A DNA stretch of 10,670 nucleotides from Betaproteobacteria bacterium (GCA_028065725.1 JAPTVL010000492.1:1-10670); one strand, 5' to 3'. Positions 1 through 9,200 are shown, numbered from the stretch's first letter. Notes: generated by a model not told the origin, from the letters alone. Numbers and translations: made by a program.

Positions 1-1581
1 CTCTTCGTGGTCAAGCAACGTCTTTGCCAGATTGTCTCGATCTGGATTCCAGGCGCGGATGTTAGAAGTGTCGAGCTTAAAGACGCGGAAGCCGGTGTCG
101 CCAGCAAACATCGGGTTGTCGGCTTTGACCTTGGCCGCTGCACGGCGCAGGCGCTCCTTGGTCAACTCAGCAATGGTGTGTGTCTTGCCAAGTTGATTGC
201 AAAAATGAATGGCTGACAGATCTTCTTTATTGTCTTCACTCAACGGTTCTGGAAGCTGTACTGCAATGAAACGTCGCTTCGCACCGTCAACAACGTTTTG
301 CTCCCATACCGCCTGTCCAGTCGTTCCACTACCGGCAAAGAAATCTACAACGATGTCATCATCGGTTGATCCTACTTGGACAACACGCTGAAGCAATCGA
401 GAGGGCTTGGGGTTTGGAAATGGCGTGCGCGTGCTACCAAACAACTCAGCCAGTTGTTTGGTACCTTCATCTGTATGGCCCACTTGCTCGAATGTCCAAA
501 TTGTTTGTGGCGGGATTGCATCCCGAACTTCGGAGCGAAACCGCTTAAGTCGAGGCTTACTATTTCCCGTCTCGCCAAACCAGATGCGGTTATCAACAAT
601 GAGTTCTGCCATTCGCTCTTTGTTAAATCGCCAGCTACTTCCCTCGGGTGGCCAGTGCTCATGCCCATTCGGAGCCATTACCCCGAAGATCGCATATTCT
701 CGAACTTCAGTACGCAAGAGATTATCGGAGGCCCAGGGACCGCGTGGATCATTGTCAGTGTTCTTGTACGTGGCTTCTTGTGCATCGCTGCGCGCCAATC
801 CACGAATTTGAGCCTCATCCGATTTCCGATAGCAGATTAAGAAGTCGTGTGATTCTGAAAAGTCTTTTGAATCTGCTTTCGTACTGTATTTCTTTTGCCA
901 AATGACATTCGCAACGAAATTCTCCGCCCCAAATAGATCATCAAGTACGGCGCGTAGGTTCGTTACCTCGTTGTCGTCAATACTGGCAAAAATGAATCCA
1001 TCATCACGCAACAAATTCCTCGCCAGCTTTATTCTCGGATACATCATATTCAGCCAGTCGGTATGAAATCGTCCGCTGGCCTCGGTGTTGCTGCTGATTC
1101 TCTGCCCGCCTTCAACCTGTCCGGTCAACTCCAGATAGTTCTTGATGCTGTCCTGGAAATTGTCCGGGTACACGAAGTCCTTGCCGGTGTTGTAGGGCGG
1201 GTCGATGTAGATGAGCTTGACCTTGCCCGCGTAGCTCTTCTGCAGGAGCTTCAGCACCTCCAGGTTGTCGCCCTCGATCATCAGGTTTTGGGTGCTGTCC
1301 CAGTCCACGCTCTCGTCCGGACAGGGGCGCAAGGTTCCTGTCGTGGGCGTGAGCGCCAGTTGCCGCGCACGACGTTTGCCGTGCCAGTTGAGGCCGTATT
1401 TCTCGTCGGCGTCGATCACGGTTTTGTCGCCCACCAGCGCCTTGAGCACATCCACGTTCACCGCAATTCCGTTCGGGCCTTCGGTAATGAGTTCCGGGAA
1501 CAGCGCTTTGAGCTGTTCGATGTTGCCGGCAAGGAGATCGGCGGATTGGGCTTCGGGCGAGACGGCTTCGATTTTTTGCAT
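1..1581 (-). CDS. mod: Type III restriction-modification style DNA methyltransferase (Mod), 3' end cut by window edge
   Basis: This is a site-specific DNA methyltransferase, most likely adenine-N6, that would mark host DNA. The open frame starts at ATG 1581-1579 and runs 527 codons without a stop to base 1, so the C-terminus is missing. The substrate-side motif DPPYNTG begins at residue 127, preceded by LIYI. The AdoMet-binding motif FAGSGTTG lies at about 415-422. Catalytic motif before AdoMet motif is the beta-class order of type III Mod proteins. The roughly 280 residues between them should include the target-recognition domain. Family members are usually about 550-650 residues, so little is lost. 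The gene starts 22 bases after rloB with only a weak ribosome site, so it is probably co-transcribed with it. Its middle is much more AT-rich than its ends. A stand-alone beta-class methyltransferase is the alternative; a res gene, if present, would lie off the left edge. Confidence 0.93.
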   Translation of the reverse strand, partial: MQKIEAVSPEAQSADLLAGNIEQLKALFPELITEGPNGIAVNVDVLKALVGDKTVIDADEKYGLNWHGKRRARQLALTPTTGTLRPCPDESVDWDSTQNLMIEGDNLEVLKLLQKSYAGKVKLIYIDPPYNTGKDFVYPDNFQDSIKNYLELTGQVEGGQRISSNTEASGRFHTDWLNMMYPRIKLARNLLRDDGFIFASIDDNEVTNLRAVLDDLFGAENFVANVIWQKKYSTKADSKDFSESHDFLICYRKSDEAQIRGLARSDAQEATYKNTDNDPRGPWASDNLLRTEVREYAIFGVMAPNGHEHWPPEGSSWRFNKERMAELIVDNRIWFGETGNSKPRLKRFRSEVRDAIPPQTIWTFEQVGHTDEGTKQLAELFGSTRTPFPNPKPSRLLQRVVQVGSTDDDIVVDFFAGSGTTGQAVWEQNVVDGAKRRFIAVQLPEPLSEDNKEDLSAIHFCNQLGKTHTIAELTKERLRRAAAKVKADNPMFAGDTGFRVFKLDTSNIRAWNPDRDNLAKTLLDHEE

Positions 1582-1603
1582 GGTTCGAGGATTCCGATCG
1601 GGA

Positions 1604-2281
1604 TCAGTCTTTCAGGTGCGTGAGCAAGGATACGAGCTGCTGCACGTTTGTATAGGGCTCTTCGCCGTCGTAGGCCGTGGTGGCCGTTGTACGGGCCTCG
1701 GCTCGGGCAGCGGCCTGTTCGAGCCGGTCTCGGGTGGCTGCCCAGTAACCGCTCTGGCCTTTGTCGTAGCCCGGCAGGTATAGCTTGAGGCGGTCGTAGA
1801 CTTCGTTTCGGTGAAGGGGGGCGAGAACGTCTTCGAAGTGCAGCAACAACCACAGTTCAAAACAAGGCACGGAGGCGATTGCCTCGAAAGGGATACGTTC
1901 GCCTGAATCGTTTTTGAGTTTGCCGTCCAGGGCATCGGTTTTTGCCAGCGCCTGGTGATAGGTGGCGTGGTCGTCGCGGTCGAAGACGGCGCACACGTGG
2001 TCGAAGGCCCCTGGCAGGATACTTTTGCAACGATCGCCCTCCCGTAACAGTTGCTCGGCGTATTCGACCACCTGAATGGGCTGGGTACCGAGCGCGCTCG
2101 GCGACACCTGCACGTTGGCTGTGGTCAGCCGGTGTTCGCGACGAATTTCCTCGAAATAATACGGTTCGGTCTTTTCGCCTTCACACACGATGAGCACGCG
2201 CTTGTATGGCGCGCGCTGCGCAGCGTGTCGCTTGAGGTCGCGCGATTTTTGGCGGTGCTTTGGCTGGTTCTGCTTTCCCAT
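1604..2281 (-). CDS. rloB: RloB family protein (AbiLii-like, Toprim-like)
   Basis: A 225-residue protein of the RloB family ('restriction-linked ORF'), whose members are commonly found with RloA ATPases and with restriction-modification genes. Visible motifs are VCEGEKTEPYYF at 32-43, the acidic DRDDH at 101-105, PCFELWLLLHF at 139-149 and a late NVQQLV at 212-217. The Glu of the first motif and the Asp pair of the second match the pattern of Toprim-like metal-dependent nuclease folds. The N-terminus is very basic (KHRQKSRDLKRH), as is usual for the family, and may touch nucleic acid. The start at 2281 has AGGA about eight bases upstream. It follows rloA by 23 bases, so the two are probably translated from one message. 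Known relatives include AbiLii of the lactococcal AbiL abortive-infection pair. The family assignment is firm. The biochemical activity is inferred. Confidence 0.9.
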   Translation of the reverse strand: MGKQNQPKHRQKSRDLKRHAAQRAPYKRVLIVCEGEKTEPYYFEEIRREHRLTTANVQVSPSALGTQPIQVVEYAEQLLREGDRCKSILPGAFDHVCAVFDRDDHATYHQALAKTDALDGKLKNDSGERIPFEAIASVPCFELWLLLHFEDVLAPLHRNEVYDRLKLYLPGYDKGQSGYWAATRDRLEQAAARAEARTTATTAYDGEEPYTNVQQLVSLLTHLKD

Positions 2282-2304
2282 GCGGCTTGTCCTGATGCGC
2301 TGAA

Positions 2305-3624
2305 TCAGGCCGTGGCCGGGTCGGCTTGCTTGGAATCAGGATTACCGCGCCGGGCAAGTGTGTGCTTCAGGATGTCCGGCAATTCGCTAAAAAATGGCAC
2401 CGCGCCGTAGCGGCCCGTTAGATAACCGCGTTCCCACGCCTCGCGCTTGCGCGGGCTGAAATCGGTGAGCGGATAAATCCGGGTGGCCTGATCGCTGTCC
2501 TTTTCAGTGAACCAAATCTGGTCGCGGCGGAACAGGGTGTGATCCAGTAGTGACGTATCGTGGGTGCTGAATATGAGTTGTGCACCTGCCTTGTTCAAGG
2601 ACGGATCATGGAACATGGAGATGAGGCGCCGCACCAACAGGGGGTGCAGACTGCTGTCGAGTTCATCGACGACCAGGATGCGCCCATGCTTGAGCACGTC
2701 GATAACCGGCGCGGCCAGTCCGTAGAGGCGCTGCGTGCCATCGGATTCTTCGTGCAGTTCGAACTTGGCGCTGCCCTTGGGTGTCGTGTGCTGAAAAACC
2801 GGAACCAGCATTTCACGTTCTTCCGGGCTGCCTGGCGCCATGCCGCCCGCATGGAAAACGAAGTGTTGGTGAAGGCCTTTGCGCGCAACGGCTTGCACGT
2901 CGGCAATGCTGATGTCCGCTGCGGCGAGAAAATCGCGAATGGCGGCGCGGCCTTCGTCCGTGGTGAGCAAGGAAGTGGTGATGTCTGGGTCAAAGGCCGA
3001 ACCTGCGGGCAGGTAAGCGATGCTGTTCACGATCGTGCGGAACACCGGGCTGAGCAGTTCGCTATTGAGCTGCGCGGCGGTGGAAAGAAAAAGCGCATTG
3101 GGTCGCGTGCTGTCCTGCCAAACTTTGCGGGGGCCTGTGAGGTAGGCGCTGAACTCGTACTCGTAAGTCTCGCCGTCATCCATCAGACGCCGGCTAAACC
3201 ACTGGGTAGGCTTGGCGGTGCGATACACCACCAGGGATTCGCTGACGATGCGCTGCGGCGTCATTTCGAAGGCGTATTGATGCCGCACGCCGTCGAGCAG
3301 AAAGGTCAGCTCGAATGCGGTGGGCGCTTTAGCAAAGGCTTCGTCCAGCTTGAAAGCCTGGACGTTGTAGGTTTGCCCCGGCTGGATGACGGTCGCGGAC
3401 TCTGCAACCACGGCGCGCATGTAGTTGAGCGCGAATAACAAGGTCGACTTGCCGCTGGCGTTGGGGCCGTACACCACGGCGCTGCGCACAGCGCTTGGCA
3501 GCGACTTCAATCCTGTGGGGACAAGATGGGTGTCGGACAGCTCACCATCACTTGACGCGACGAGACTCAACACCTGCTCATCGCGGATGGAGCGGTAATT
3601 ACGCACGCGAAATTCAAGTAGCAT
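2305..3624 (-). CDS. rloA: RloA-type AAA/ABC ATPase (AbiLi-like)
   Basis: A 439-residue SMC/ABC-like ATPase of the RloA/AbiLi kind, expected to act as the sensor or motor partner of RloB. It begins with the typical MLLEFRVRNYRSI strand and has Walker A GPNASGKST at 53-61. Next come a signature-like EESDGTQRL at 292-300, Walker B ILVVDELD at 316-323 and the H-loop STHD at 353-356, so all ATPase elements look intact. I chose ATG 3624-3622 because GGAGG sits five bases upstream and the family N-terminus begins exactly here. An in-frame start 30 bases further upstream would add ten non-family residues across the ribosome site. It is separated from the preceding gene by 78 AT-rich bases with a promoter candidate, so rloAB may be expressed partly on its own. 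Related ATPases occur in other Toprim-partnered systems such as PARIS, but the RloB partner argues for the AbiL/RloAB type. Confidence 0.92.
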   Translation of the reverse strand: MLLEFRVRNYRSIRDEQVLSLVASSDGELSDTHLVPTGLKSLPSAVRSAVVYGPNASGKSTLLFALNYMRAVVAESATVIQPGQTYNVQAFKLDEAFAKAPTAFELTFLLDGVRHQYAFEMTPQRIVSESLVVYRTAKPTQWFSRRLMDDGETYEYEFSAYLTGPRKVWQDSTRPNALFLSTAAQLNSELLSPVFRTIVNSIAYLPAGSAFDPDITTSLLTTDEGRAAIRDFLAAADISIADVQAVARKGLHQHFVFHAGGMAPGSPEEREMLVPVFQHTTPKGSAKFELHEESDGTQRLYGLAAPVIDVLKHGRILVVDELDSSLHPLLVRRLISMFHDPSLNKAGAQLIFSTHDTSLLDHTLFRRDQIWFTEKDSDQATRIYPLTDFSPRKREAWERGYLTGRYGAVPFFSELPDILKHTLARRGNPDSKQADPATA

Positions 3625-3636
3625 GGCGGCCTCCGA

Positions 3637-3691
3637 ATTAAATATTATTTGCATTATCGGATAAATAGTGCAAAAAATTAACCAATATTAT
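3637..3691. repeat. Pair of near-direct repeats upstream of rloA
   Basis: ATTAA followed by ATATTAT occurs at 3637-3648, and again at 3677-3691 with three extra bases (CCA) in the middle. The copies start 40 bases apart, close to four helical turns, and bracket the candidate promoter. They could be operator half-sites, or chance similarity in AT-rich DNA. Confidence 0.3.
3644..3673 (-). promoter_or_regulatory. Candidate promoter for rloA-rloB-mod
   Basis: Read on the minus strand, TTGCAC (3673-3668) and AATAAT (3649-3644) are separated by 18 bases and resemble sigma-70 -35 and -10 elements. The -10 lies 19 bases before the ribosome site and start of rloA. The stretch is strikingly AT-rich compared with the genes on both sides. 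Assigned by eye only. Confidence 0.4.
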
Positions 3692-3705
3692 CATTCCGGT
3701 GGTTA
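3671..3705 (-). terminator. Weak terminator or attenuator-like hairpin after the DUF4391 gene
   Basis: On the minus strand TAACCA (3705-3700, starting with the DUF4391 stop codon) can pair with TGGTTA (3684-3679) across a 15-base loop. A run of six T follows shortly after. The stem is only six base pairs and AT-rich, so at most it would lower, not end, read-through into rloA. It partly overlaps the -35 of the promoter candidate. Confidence 0.25.
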
Positions 3706-4491
3706 TTCGTGCCGGCTTTTAGCACGCAATATCTGCATGCGCGCATCAAGATCGCGACGACAGGCCTGCATTTCGGTATTGAGTGTAACGCGCCGTGCAA
3801 GCTGCTTTTCACGCTGGGCCTGGGCACGCAAGGCGACAATCCTTGTTTCAAGCATTTGGCAATCGCGCAGGGCCTGGCGGCATAGCTCGGCGCGCTGCGG
3901 GCTTGCCTCGGCTTCAAAGCACCCAGTTAGTCGTGCCACCTGCCAAGCGGTAAGGGTATCGATCCAACCCTGGTAGAGCGCGAACAGATGCGCGCGCGGC
4001 TGGCGTGCAAGGGCAAGGGCCGCGAGTGAGGCATTTGCAAGCGTGCTATTTTCGACAGGCAGATACGCCTGGATAAGCGGGCCATCGAGCATCACCTTTC
4101 CCGCCTCGTTCTGTGTCCAGCGCTTGTGTGCAAGCGAGATGCTCGGCCCCTGGTCCGCTACCTCTATCAATACGAGCGGATAAGGAATGGCGCGATGGAT
4201 GAGCTCAATCAGCCGTCCTGCCCCCGCCTTGGCGCGCAATGCGACGCTCAACACGGCAATTTCCAGATATTCCCGTGCGTCGTCGCGGTATTCCGGTACG
4301 CCAATCGTGGTGGGCTTGAGCGCGGCCAGCCAATGAACATCCTCGATGCCTTCGTTGATGTGGCGTTTGTCGGCGGTAGTGGGCGCACCGTTTTCCACCA
4401 GCATTATTTTTGGCACACGTTGATCTACACGGCTGCCAGCGGGCAGGTCGAGGGCAGCAATTAGCTGACCCATCCCTGGTGCCTGATTCAC
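3703..4491 (-). CDS. DUF4391 domain protein
   Basis: A 262-residue protein that I recognise as a DUF4391 member. The N-terminal half shows the family pattern: a polar segment with RVPK at 25-28, the stretch DVHWLAALKPTTIGVP at 51-66, and RAIPYPLVLIE at 100-110. The last 60 residues are rich in Arg, Gln, Glu and Leu and look like a coiled coil, suggesting oligomerisation or partner binding. The biochemical role of the family is unknown to me; its members are often seen beside methyltransferase and helicase genes of defence loci. The start is GTG, whose last two bases begin the TGA stop of the upstream DUF262 gene (a GTGA overlap), which implies coupled translation. An internal ATG six codons in (4473) is the alternative start. 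The tight coupling suggests it works with the DUF262-HNH protein or the helicase. Confidence 0.82.
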   Translation of the reverse strand: MNQAPGMGQLIAALDLPAGSRVDQRVPKIMLVENGAPTTADKRHINEGIEDVHWLAALKPTTIGVPEYRDDAREYLEIAVLSVALRAKAGAGRLIELIHRAIPYPLVLIEVADQGPSISLAHKRWTQNEAGKVMLDGPLIQAYLPVENSTLANASLAALALARQPRAHLFALYQGWIDTLTAWQVARLTGCFEAEASPQRAELCRQALRDCQMLETRIVALRAQAQREKQLARRVTLNTEMQACRRDLDARMQILRAKSRHE

Positions 4492-6272
4492 GTAAGCGGG
4501 CCCCCAAAAGCTTTGGCGGTCTCTTCACTGTCCCGGCCGGACATGATCTTGCCGGTTGCGCCTTCGATTAGCCCCAGCAGCGCTGAGGCCCTGAGGCGGA
4601 TGAAACTGTCGAAGTCATCCCCGCGGAGTTCAGCGATGGGGATGACATGCGAAACCAGGAACTGGTCGAGGTTCTCGCTGCTCACCTGCTTGTTCTTCTG
4701 GATTCGAGACAAATACACGCTGGGGGCATCACCGCTGATGAAGCGATTGGTGCCAGCGGCCAGTGGTGCCTTGTTGACAACGCTGTTCCACTTTTCCCTT
4801 GGCAGTTTGTTGGACTCGCACCATGCCCGCGGGAAGATGTGGTGAATATCGATGGCGTTGTTGAAATAGGTGTTGAGGTCGATGGGGGTGCCGCTGACGA
4901 AGTCCCTGCTGCCATGCTTCATCAACAATGCGGCAAGCCCTTTGTACGCAGCTGCCAGCCGGGATTGCAGGGACAGCAGACGGGTTGGGGCGAAGCTGGC
5001 ATCCCTGACCGTGCGCGGCTCGTTGCCCCCGTTTACCCATTGGATCACGTCAGGAAGGTCCATGCCGAACCGGGTTTCGTTGGCGCCACCATAGAGTTCA
5101 CCAAACACGCCACACCAATACCACCTGAGCAACTTCTGTTTAACGCCGTGCTGACTGATTTTGTCTGCGAGCTGGGCGCAAATGCTGGCGAGTGGGATCA
5201 GTTGTGTGGCGTATGGAACGCTCCTTGAATCAAAGATTTTTTCTTCGGCTAGCAGCTCTGCTGCCTTTTTGAAACCGGCCTCGATGCGGGTTTGAAGCTG
5301 TTTGAAAACGGGTAGTTCGAGACGCAGAACATCCGCTCTCTTGCAGGAAACGGGCGTCTCGCTTTTCAGATGTCGCTCGTAGCTGGCGAGCAGGGTGACG
5401 GCCGTGAGAAATGTGGTTCCATCAACCGCGTTGAGGACGTCGTGTTTGGCGGTGAGACGCTCTTGCCGTGCATCCCAGTCCTCTCTCAAGTTAAATTCGT
5501 TGGCAGCGAACGTTGCCGTCATCAGCTCGAAAACGGTTAGCGTGACACCACCCGTATTGACCTTTTCAAACACCTGGCAGACCGCCTCGCGTGGCGTGTC
5601 CTGGGTGAGTTCGATGGCGGGCACCTTGAACTGCTGAAAGCGCAGCCAGATTTCCTGCTCGAAGCGCATCAGGAACATCATGGCGTCGGCGGCGTTGCCA
5701 TGGTGTTCCGCATAGCCCATCTTCCACTGCATGAAGCCCTGCGTATCGAACATCAACGTAATAGGGAACATGCGCTGTCCATATTGCAGCGCAGGTGTGC
5801 TGAGGTCGAGTTCAATCTTTCGACCGAAGTCAGTCGTCACCTGGAGTGTTTCCGGAACTGAGATTACTGCTTCTTCACGATCCTCGTTGGGATCAAGACA
5901 TTTGGCCATGTCCAGGAAATAAAACCGATGTATCTCCGCCCCTTTTTCGGTCCGCGTCTTGACGGGCAGCCCGCTTCGAAGCGAAAGATACATTGAGGTG
6001 AGGCGTTGCTGGCCGTCGAGAACGAGCGTCTTGGGCTTGGGTGCCGGTTCCAGCGAAACGCCTTCAAAGAGCCGGGGCTTGAAGGGAACGCCACCCGCTT
6101 CAAGAAACATCACTGCGCCGATCGGGTATGACAAAGACAGGCTGGCGATCAGCGATTTGATGTGCATGTCATCCCAGACCCAGCCCCGCTGGAAATCAGG
6201 CAACTGGGTGTCGCCTCTTGCGATGGCGTCCAACACGTCCTTTAAGGCTGGCTCTGCGGTTCTAAAACTCAT
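4488..6272 (-). CDS. DUF262-HNH (DUF1524-like) protein, GmrSD-related
   Basis: A 594-residue two-part protein of the GmrSD superfamily, the type IV restriction enzymes that cut modified phage DNA. The N-terminal DUF262 half has LPDFQRGWVW at 24-33, a following helix (IKSLIASLSLSYPIG), the hallmark VLDGQQRLTSMY at 84-95, and FEKVNTGG at 235-242. In GmrS-like proteins this part binds and hydrolyses nucleotide. The C-terminal part holds an HNH nuclease motif, DIHHIFPRAW at 475-484, with Asn residues near 500 and 509, so the nuclease appears intact. The length fits the single-chain GmrSD-like proteins. It begins 15 bases after the helicase stop, with AAGGA overlapping that stop, and overlaps the DUF4391 gene by four bases, so it sits within one operon. 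Its target is not shown by the sequence. Cutting of hydroxymethyl- or glucosyl-cytosine DNA is known only for GmrSD itself. Confidence 0.93.
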   Translation of the reverse strand: MSFRTAEPALKDVLDAIARGDTQLPDFQRGWVWDDMHIKSLIASLSLSYPIGAVMFLEAGGVPFKPRLFEGVSLEPAPKPKTLVLDGQQRLTSMYLSLRSGLPVKTRTEKGAEIHRFYFLDMAKCLDPNEDREEAVISVPETLQVTTDFGRKIELDLSTPALQYGQRMFPITLMFDTQGFMQWKMGYAEHHGNAADAMMFLMRFEQEIWLRFQQFKVPAIELTQDTPREAVCQVFEKVNTGGVTLTVFELMTATFAANEFNLREDWDARQERLTAKHDVLNAVDGTTFLTAVTLLASYERHLKSETPVSCKRADVLRLELPVFKQLQTRIEAGFKKAAELLAEEKIFDSRSVPYATQLIPLASICAQLADKISQHGVKQKLLRWYWCGVFGELYGGANETRFGMDLPDVIQWVNGGNEPRTVRDASFAPTRLLSLQSRLAAAYKGLAALLMKHGSRDFVSGTPIDLNTYFNNAIDIHHIFPRAWCESNKLPREKWNSVVNKAPLAAGTNRFISGDAPSVYLSRIQKNKQVSSENLDQFLVSHVIPIAELRGDDFDSFIRLRASALLGLIEGATGKIMSGRDSEETAKAFGGPLT

Positions 6273-6287
6273 GGTCCAACACTTCCT

Positions 6288-9200
6288 TCAGTTGACTTCA
6301 GGTAAAACCACAAGGAACGCCACGACCTCGAAGTCGTTGCTGCCGGCAAATTCGCCCTGCATGGCATGGGTGCCGCCGGGTGAAAACAAGCTGGCCACAG
6401 CACGCTCTTCATTCTTGCCGACGACCGAGGCGACGGCAGCAGACAGTAATTTCTGGGTGTGCCGCATGTCTTCGCCCTGCTTGGTGGCTTTGTCGAAATG
6501 GGCGCAGGCGCCGGCATCGGGCAATTCACGTCCAAGCGCCAGGCGCTTGAGGCGGTCAAGTATGCGTTTGGCCTGGGGGTAGGGCAGCAGCACGCTGCCG
6601 TCGTCCCCTACATGCACCAGGTAATGGGGCGAAAGCGGATAGCCGGGGTCTGCGGCTTTATGCGCCGCAGCACCTTCAGCGCGCAGGCAGAAGATGATTC
6701 CGGCTGGAATGTCTGCGTCGATGCTGGTTGTGACCGCGCAGGCGCCAAGCGGCAGCGTTTCGAGCTTGCCTGGATGGGCCTTGAGGTACTGGGCAAGGTC
6801 GATGCGGAAGTCGGTAAGGGTAAGGTCGGTGATGGACACACCAGAGGACAGGTCTTCCAGGTCGATTACGGTGTCTTGCAGCTTGAGGAGTTGCTTGCGG
6901 CGGTACTCCAGGTCGTTCATCGGGTTGCCCGATTGCTGTTCGATGAGGTTTTCTTCGCCGGTGGCGGACACGTCCAGCAGCACCATGCGGCCACTGACGC
7001 GCTGCTCCAGGTTGATGTATTCCTCCAACTCCATGTTGGGCCAGAAGTTGACGAGCTGGATCTGTTTGTTGGGCGAACCGATGCGGTCGATTCGGCCAAA
7101 GCGCTGAATGATGCGTACCGGGTTCCAGTGGATGTCGTAGTTGATGAGCCAGTCGCAATCCTGCAGGTTCTGGCCTTCGGAAATGCAGTCGGTGGCGATC
7201 AGCAAATCCAGATTGCCTTCATGCGCCAGCTCCGCCGGACGCTCTTTGGAGCGAGGCGAGAAGGCGGTGAGGATAGAGGCCAAATCCTTGCGCAAGCCCG
7301 GCAGGGTGGTCTGATTGCGGCCGGAGCCTGTCATGAGCGCCGACTCGATGCCGAGCGTGGCTTTGGCCCAGGGCGCCAGTTGTTCGTATAGGTATTGAGC
7401 GGTGTCGGCGAAGGCGGTGAACACGATGATCTTGCGGTTGCCGTGATTGATGGGATCGCGGCATTTGCGCTCCACCATCGCGCGCAGCTCGGCCAACTTG
7501 GCATCACGGCCGGGATCGACCTGCCTGGCGGCAGCGAGCAGGGTGGCTAGGCGGTTGCGGTCTTCGGTGAGGTCTTGTTTCCAGCGAATAAGGTCTACAT
7601 CGCCCAACAGAACTCTGACCTTGCGGCCAACCAATAGCGTCTCGAAAGCGGGGTCTTCGATGTCGACGTCAGCGATGTCGATTTCTTCAATGCCGTCGTC
7701 ATGGGCTTCAATATGGGCCAGCGTGGCTTCAACGTCGTGCAGTTGCCGCTGCACCGTCAGGGCGAAGGAGGACACGGCACTTTCCATGCGCTTGAGTATG
7801 TTGACGCGAAGGAGGTGAATCAGGCTTTCCTCGCGGTCAACCTGACGGAAGAAACTCTCGCCCCCACGAATCTGTGTGCTGTATTTGGCGTCGTAGGCAG
7901 CCTGCTTGTGGGGCAGAACGTAGCGCAATGGCGCATAGCTGGCCAGATTAAGGCGGCGGATTTCAAGGTTGATGTCACGGATCGCGCGGAATTCTCCGGC
8001 CAGGTCGACGTCGGCTTTGATGTTGATCGGTGGCAGGCGATCGGGGAAACGCCCGGTTTCGGCCGTGCCGTAATACTTCTCGATATGCCGGCGCGAGCGG
8101 GCAATGGTGAGGTGGTCGAGCAGGGTGAAATAGTCGAAGCCGAGCATTTCAATCAGCCGTGCCGGTGTCTTCTCGGCCTCATCCATGTCCAGCCAGCGGT
8201 TGAACTGGGCTTGCGCCTTGCGCGTGGTGGCTTCGATGCTGGCAATGCCGTGCTCCAGCAGGGCGGTGTCGTCACCCTCTGTGACAAAGGCAATCTGGTT
8301 GCGCAGGTCGGCCAGGCGGTTGTTGACGGGCGTGGCGGAGAGCATGAGCACGCGGGTTTTGACGCCTTCCTGGATGATCTTGCGCATCAGGCGGTCGTAG
8401 CGTGACTCCTTGCCTTTGTGGGTGGCCTTGTTACGGAAATTGTGCGACTCATCAATCACCACCAGATCGTAGTTACCCCAGTTGACGTGCACCAGATCAA
8501 TGTCACCTGACGTTCCGCCATCGCGGGAGAGATCGGTGTGATTGAGCACGTCATAGTTGAAGCGGTCGGCGGCGAGGACGTTGCGCTTGTCGTTGGTCTT
8601 GTAAAGCGTCCAGTTGTCACGCAAGCGCTTGGGGCACAGCACCAGCACACGATCATTGCGCAATTCGTGGTACTTGATGATGGCCAAGGCTTCGAAGGTT
8701 TTACCCAGACCCACACTGTCGGCAATGATGCAGCCGCCAAAGCGGTTTAGTTTGTCGATTGCGCCCACTACGCCATCACGCTGGAATTTGTAGAGCTTTT
8801 TCCAGACCAGGGTGTTGCGGATTCCGGTGGCGGACTTGACGATGCGTTCCTCGTCCATTTCACCGTCGCTATCGCCGAACAGGTGGTTCAGGATCAGCGC
8901 GTAAATCGTGAACGGGTCGCGATGTGCCGCCAGGGATTGCAGTGCTTCAACAAAGGCAGCCTGCGCTTCCGGCTGGGCTGACAGCGTGGCCCATTGCATA
9001 TCGAACCACTGGCTGAGCTTGGCTGCTTCGTCTGCTGTTTCGGACGCTTGAATCAGGTTGAGTGGGTTGCCGGGCGTGATACCCAGACCATCCGTGCTGA
9101 AGGCAAAGGAACCGAGGATGACCTGCTCGGCCTGTCCCTGGGAATTGCGCAACACGGCCGCCCCTTGCGGTACGCTGCCACGTACTTGGCGCAGCACCAC

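Noticed and set aside
1063..1623. Plus-strand open frame of 186 codons opposite the mod 5' end
   Set aside because: The minus strand encodes DPPY and surrounding Mod sequence here. The plus product is Val/Leu/Arg-rich without motifs.
2560..3438. Long plus-strand open frame (292 codons) opposite rloA
   Set aside because: It lies wholly inside rloA on the other strand, has a low-complexity composition without recognisable motifs, and rloA has every ATPase motif.
3625..3654. Upstream ATG at 3654 as the rloA start
   Set aside because: It would add ten non-family residues and bury the GGAGG ribosome site, which is ideally placed for the ATG at 3624.
6459..7391. Plus-strand open frame of 310 codons opposite the helicase C-terminal half
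   Set aside because: Antisense shadow of a high-GC gene. The minus strand carries helicase motifs V and VI here.
7701..8405. Plus-strand open frame of 234 codons opposite the helicase centre
   Set aside because: Mirror of the helicase frame with no family signature or ribosome site.
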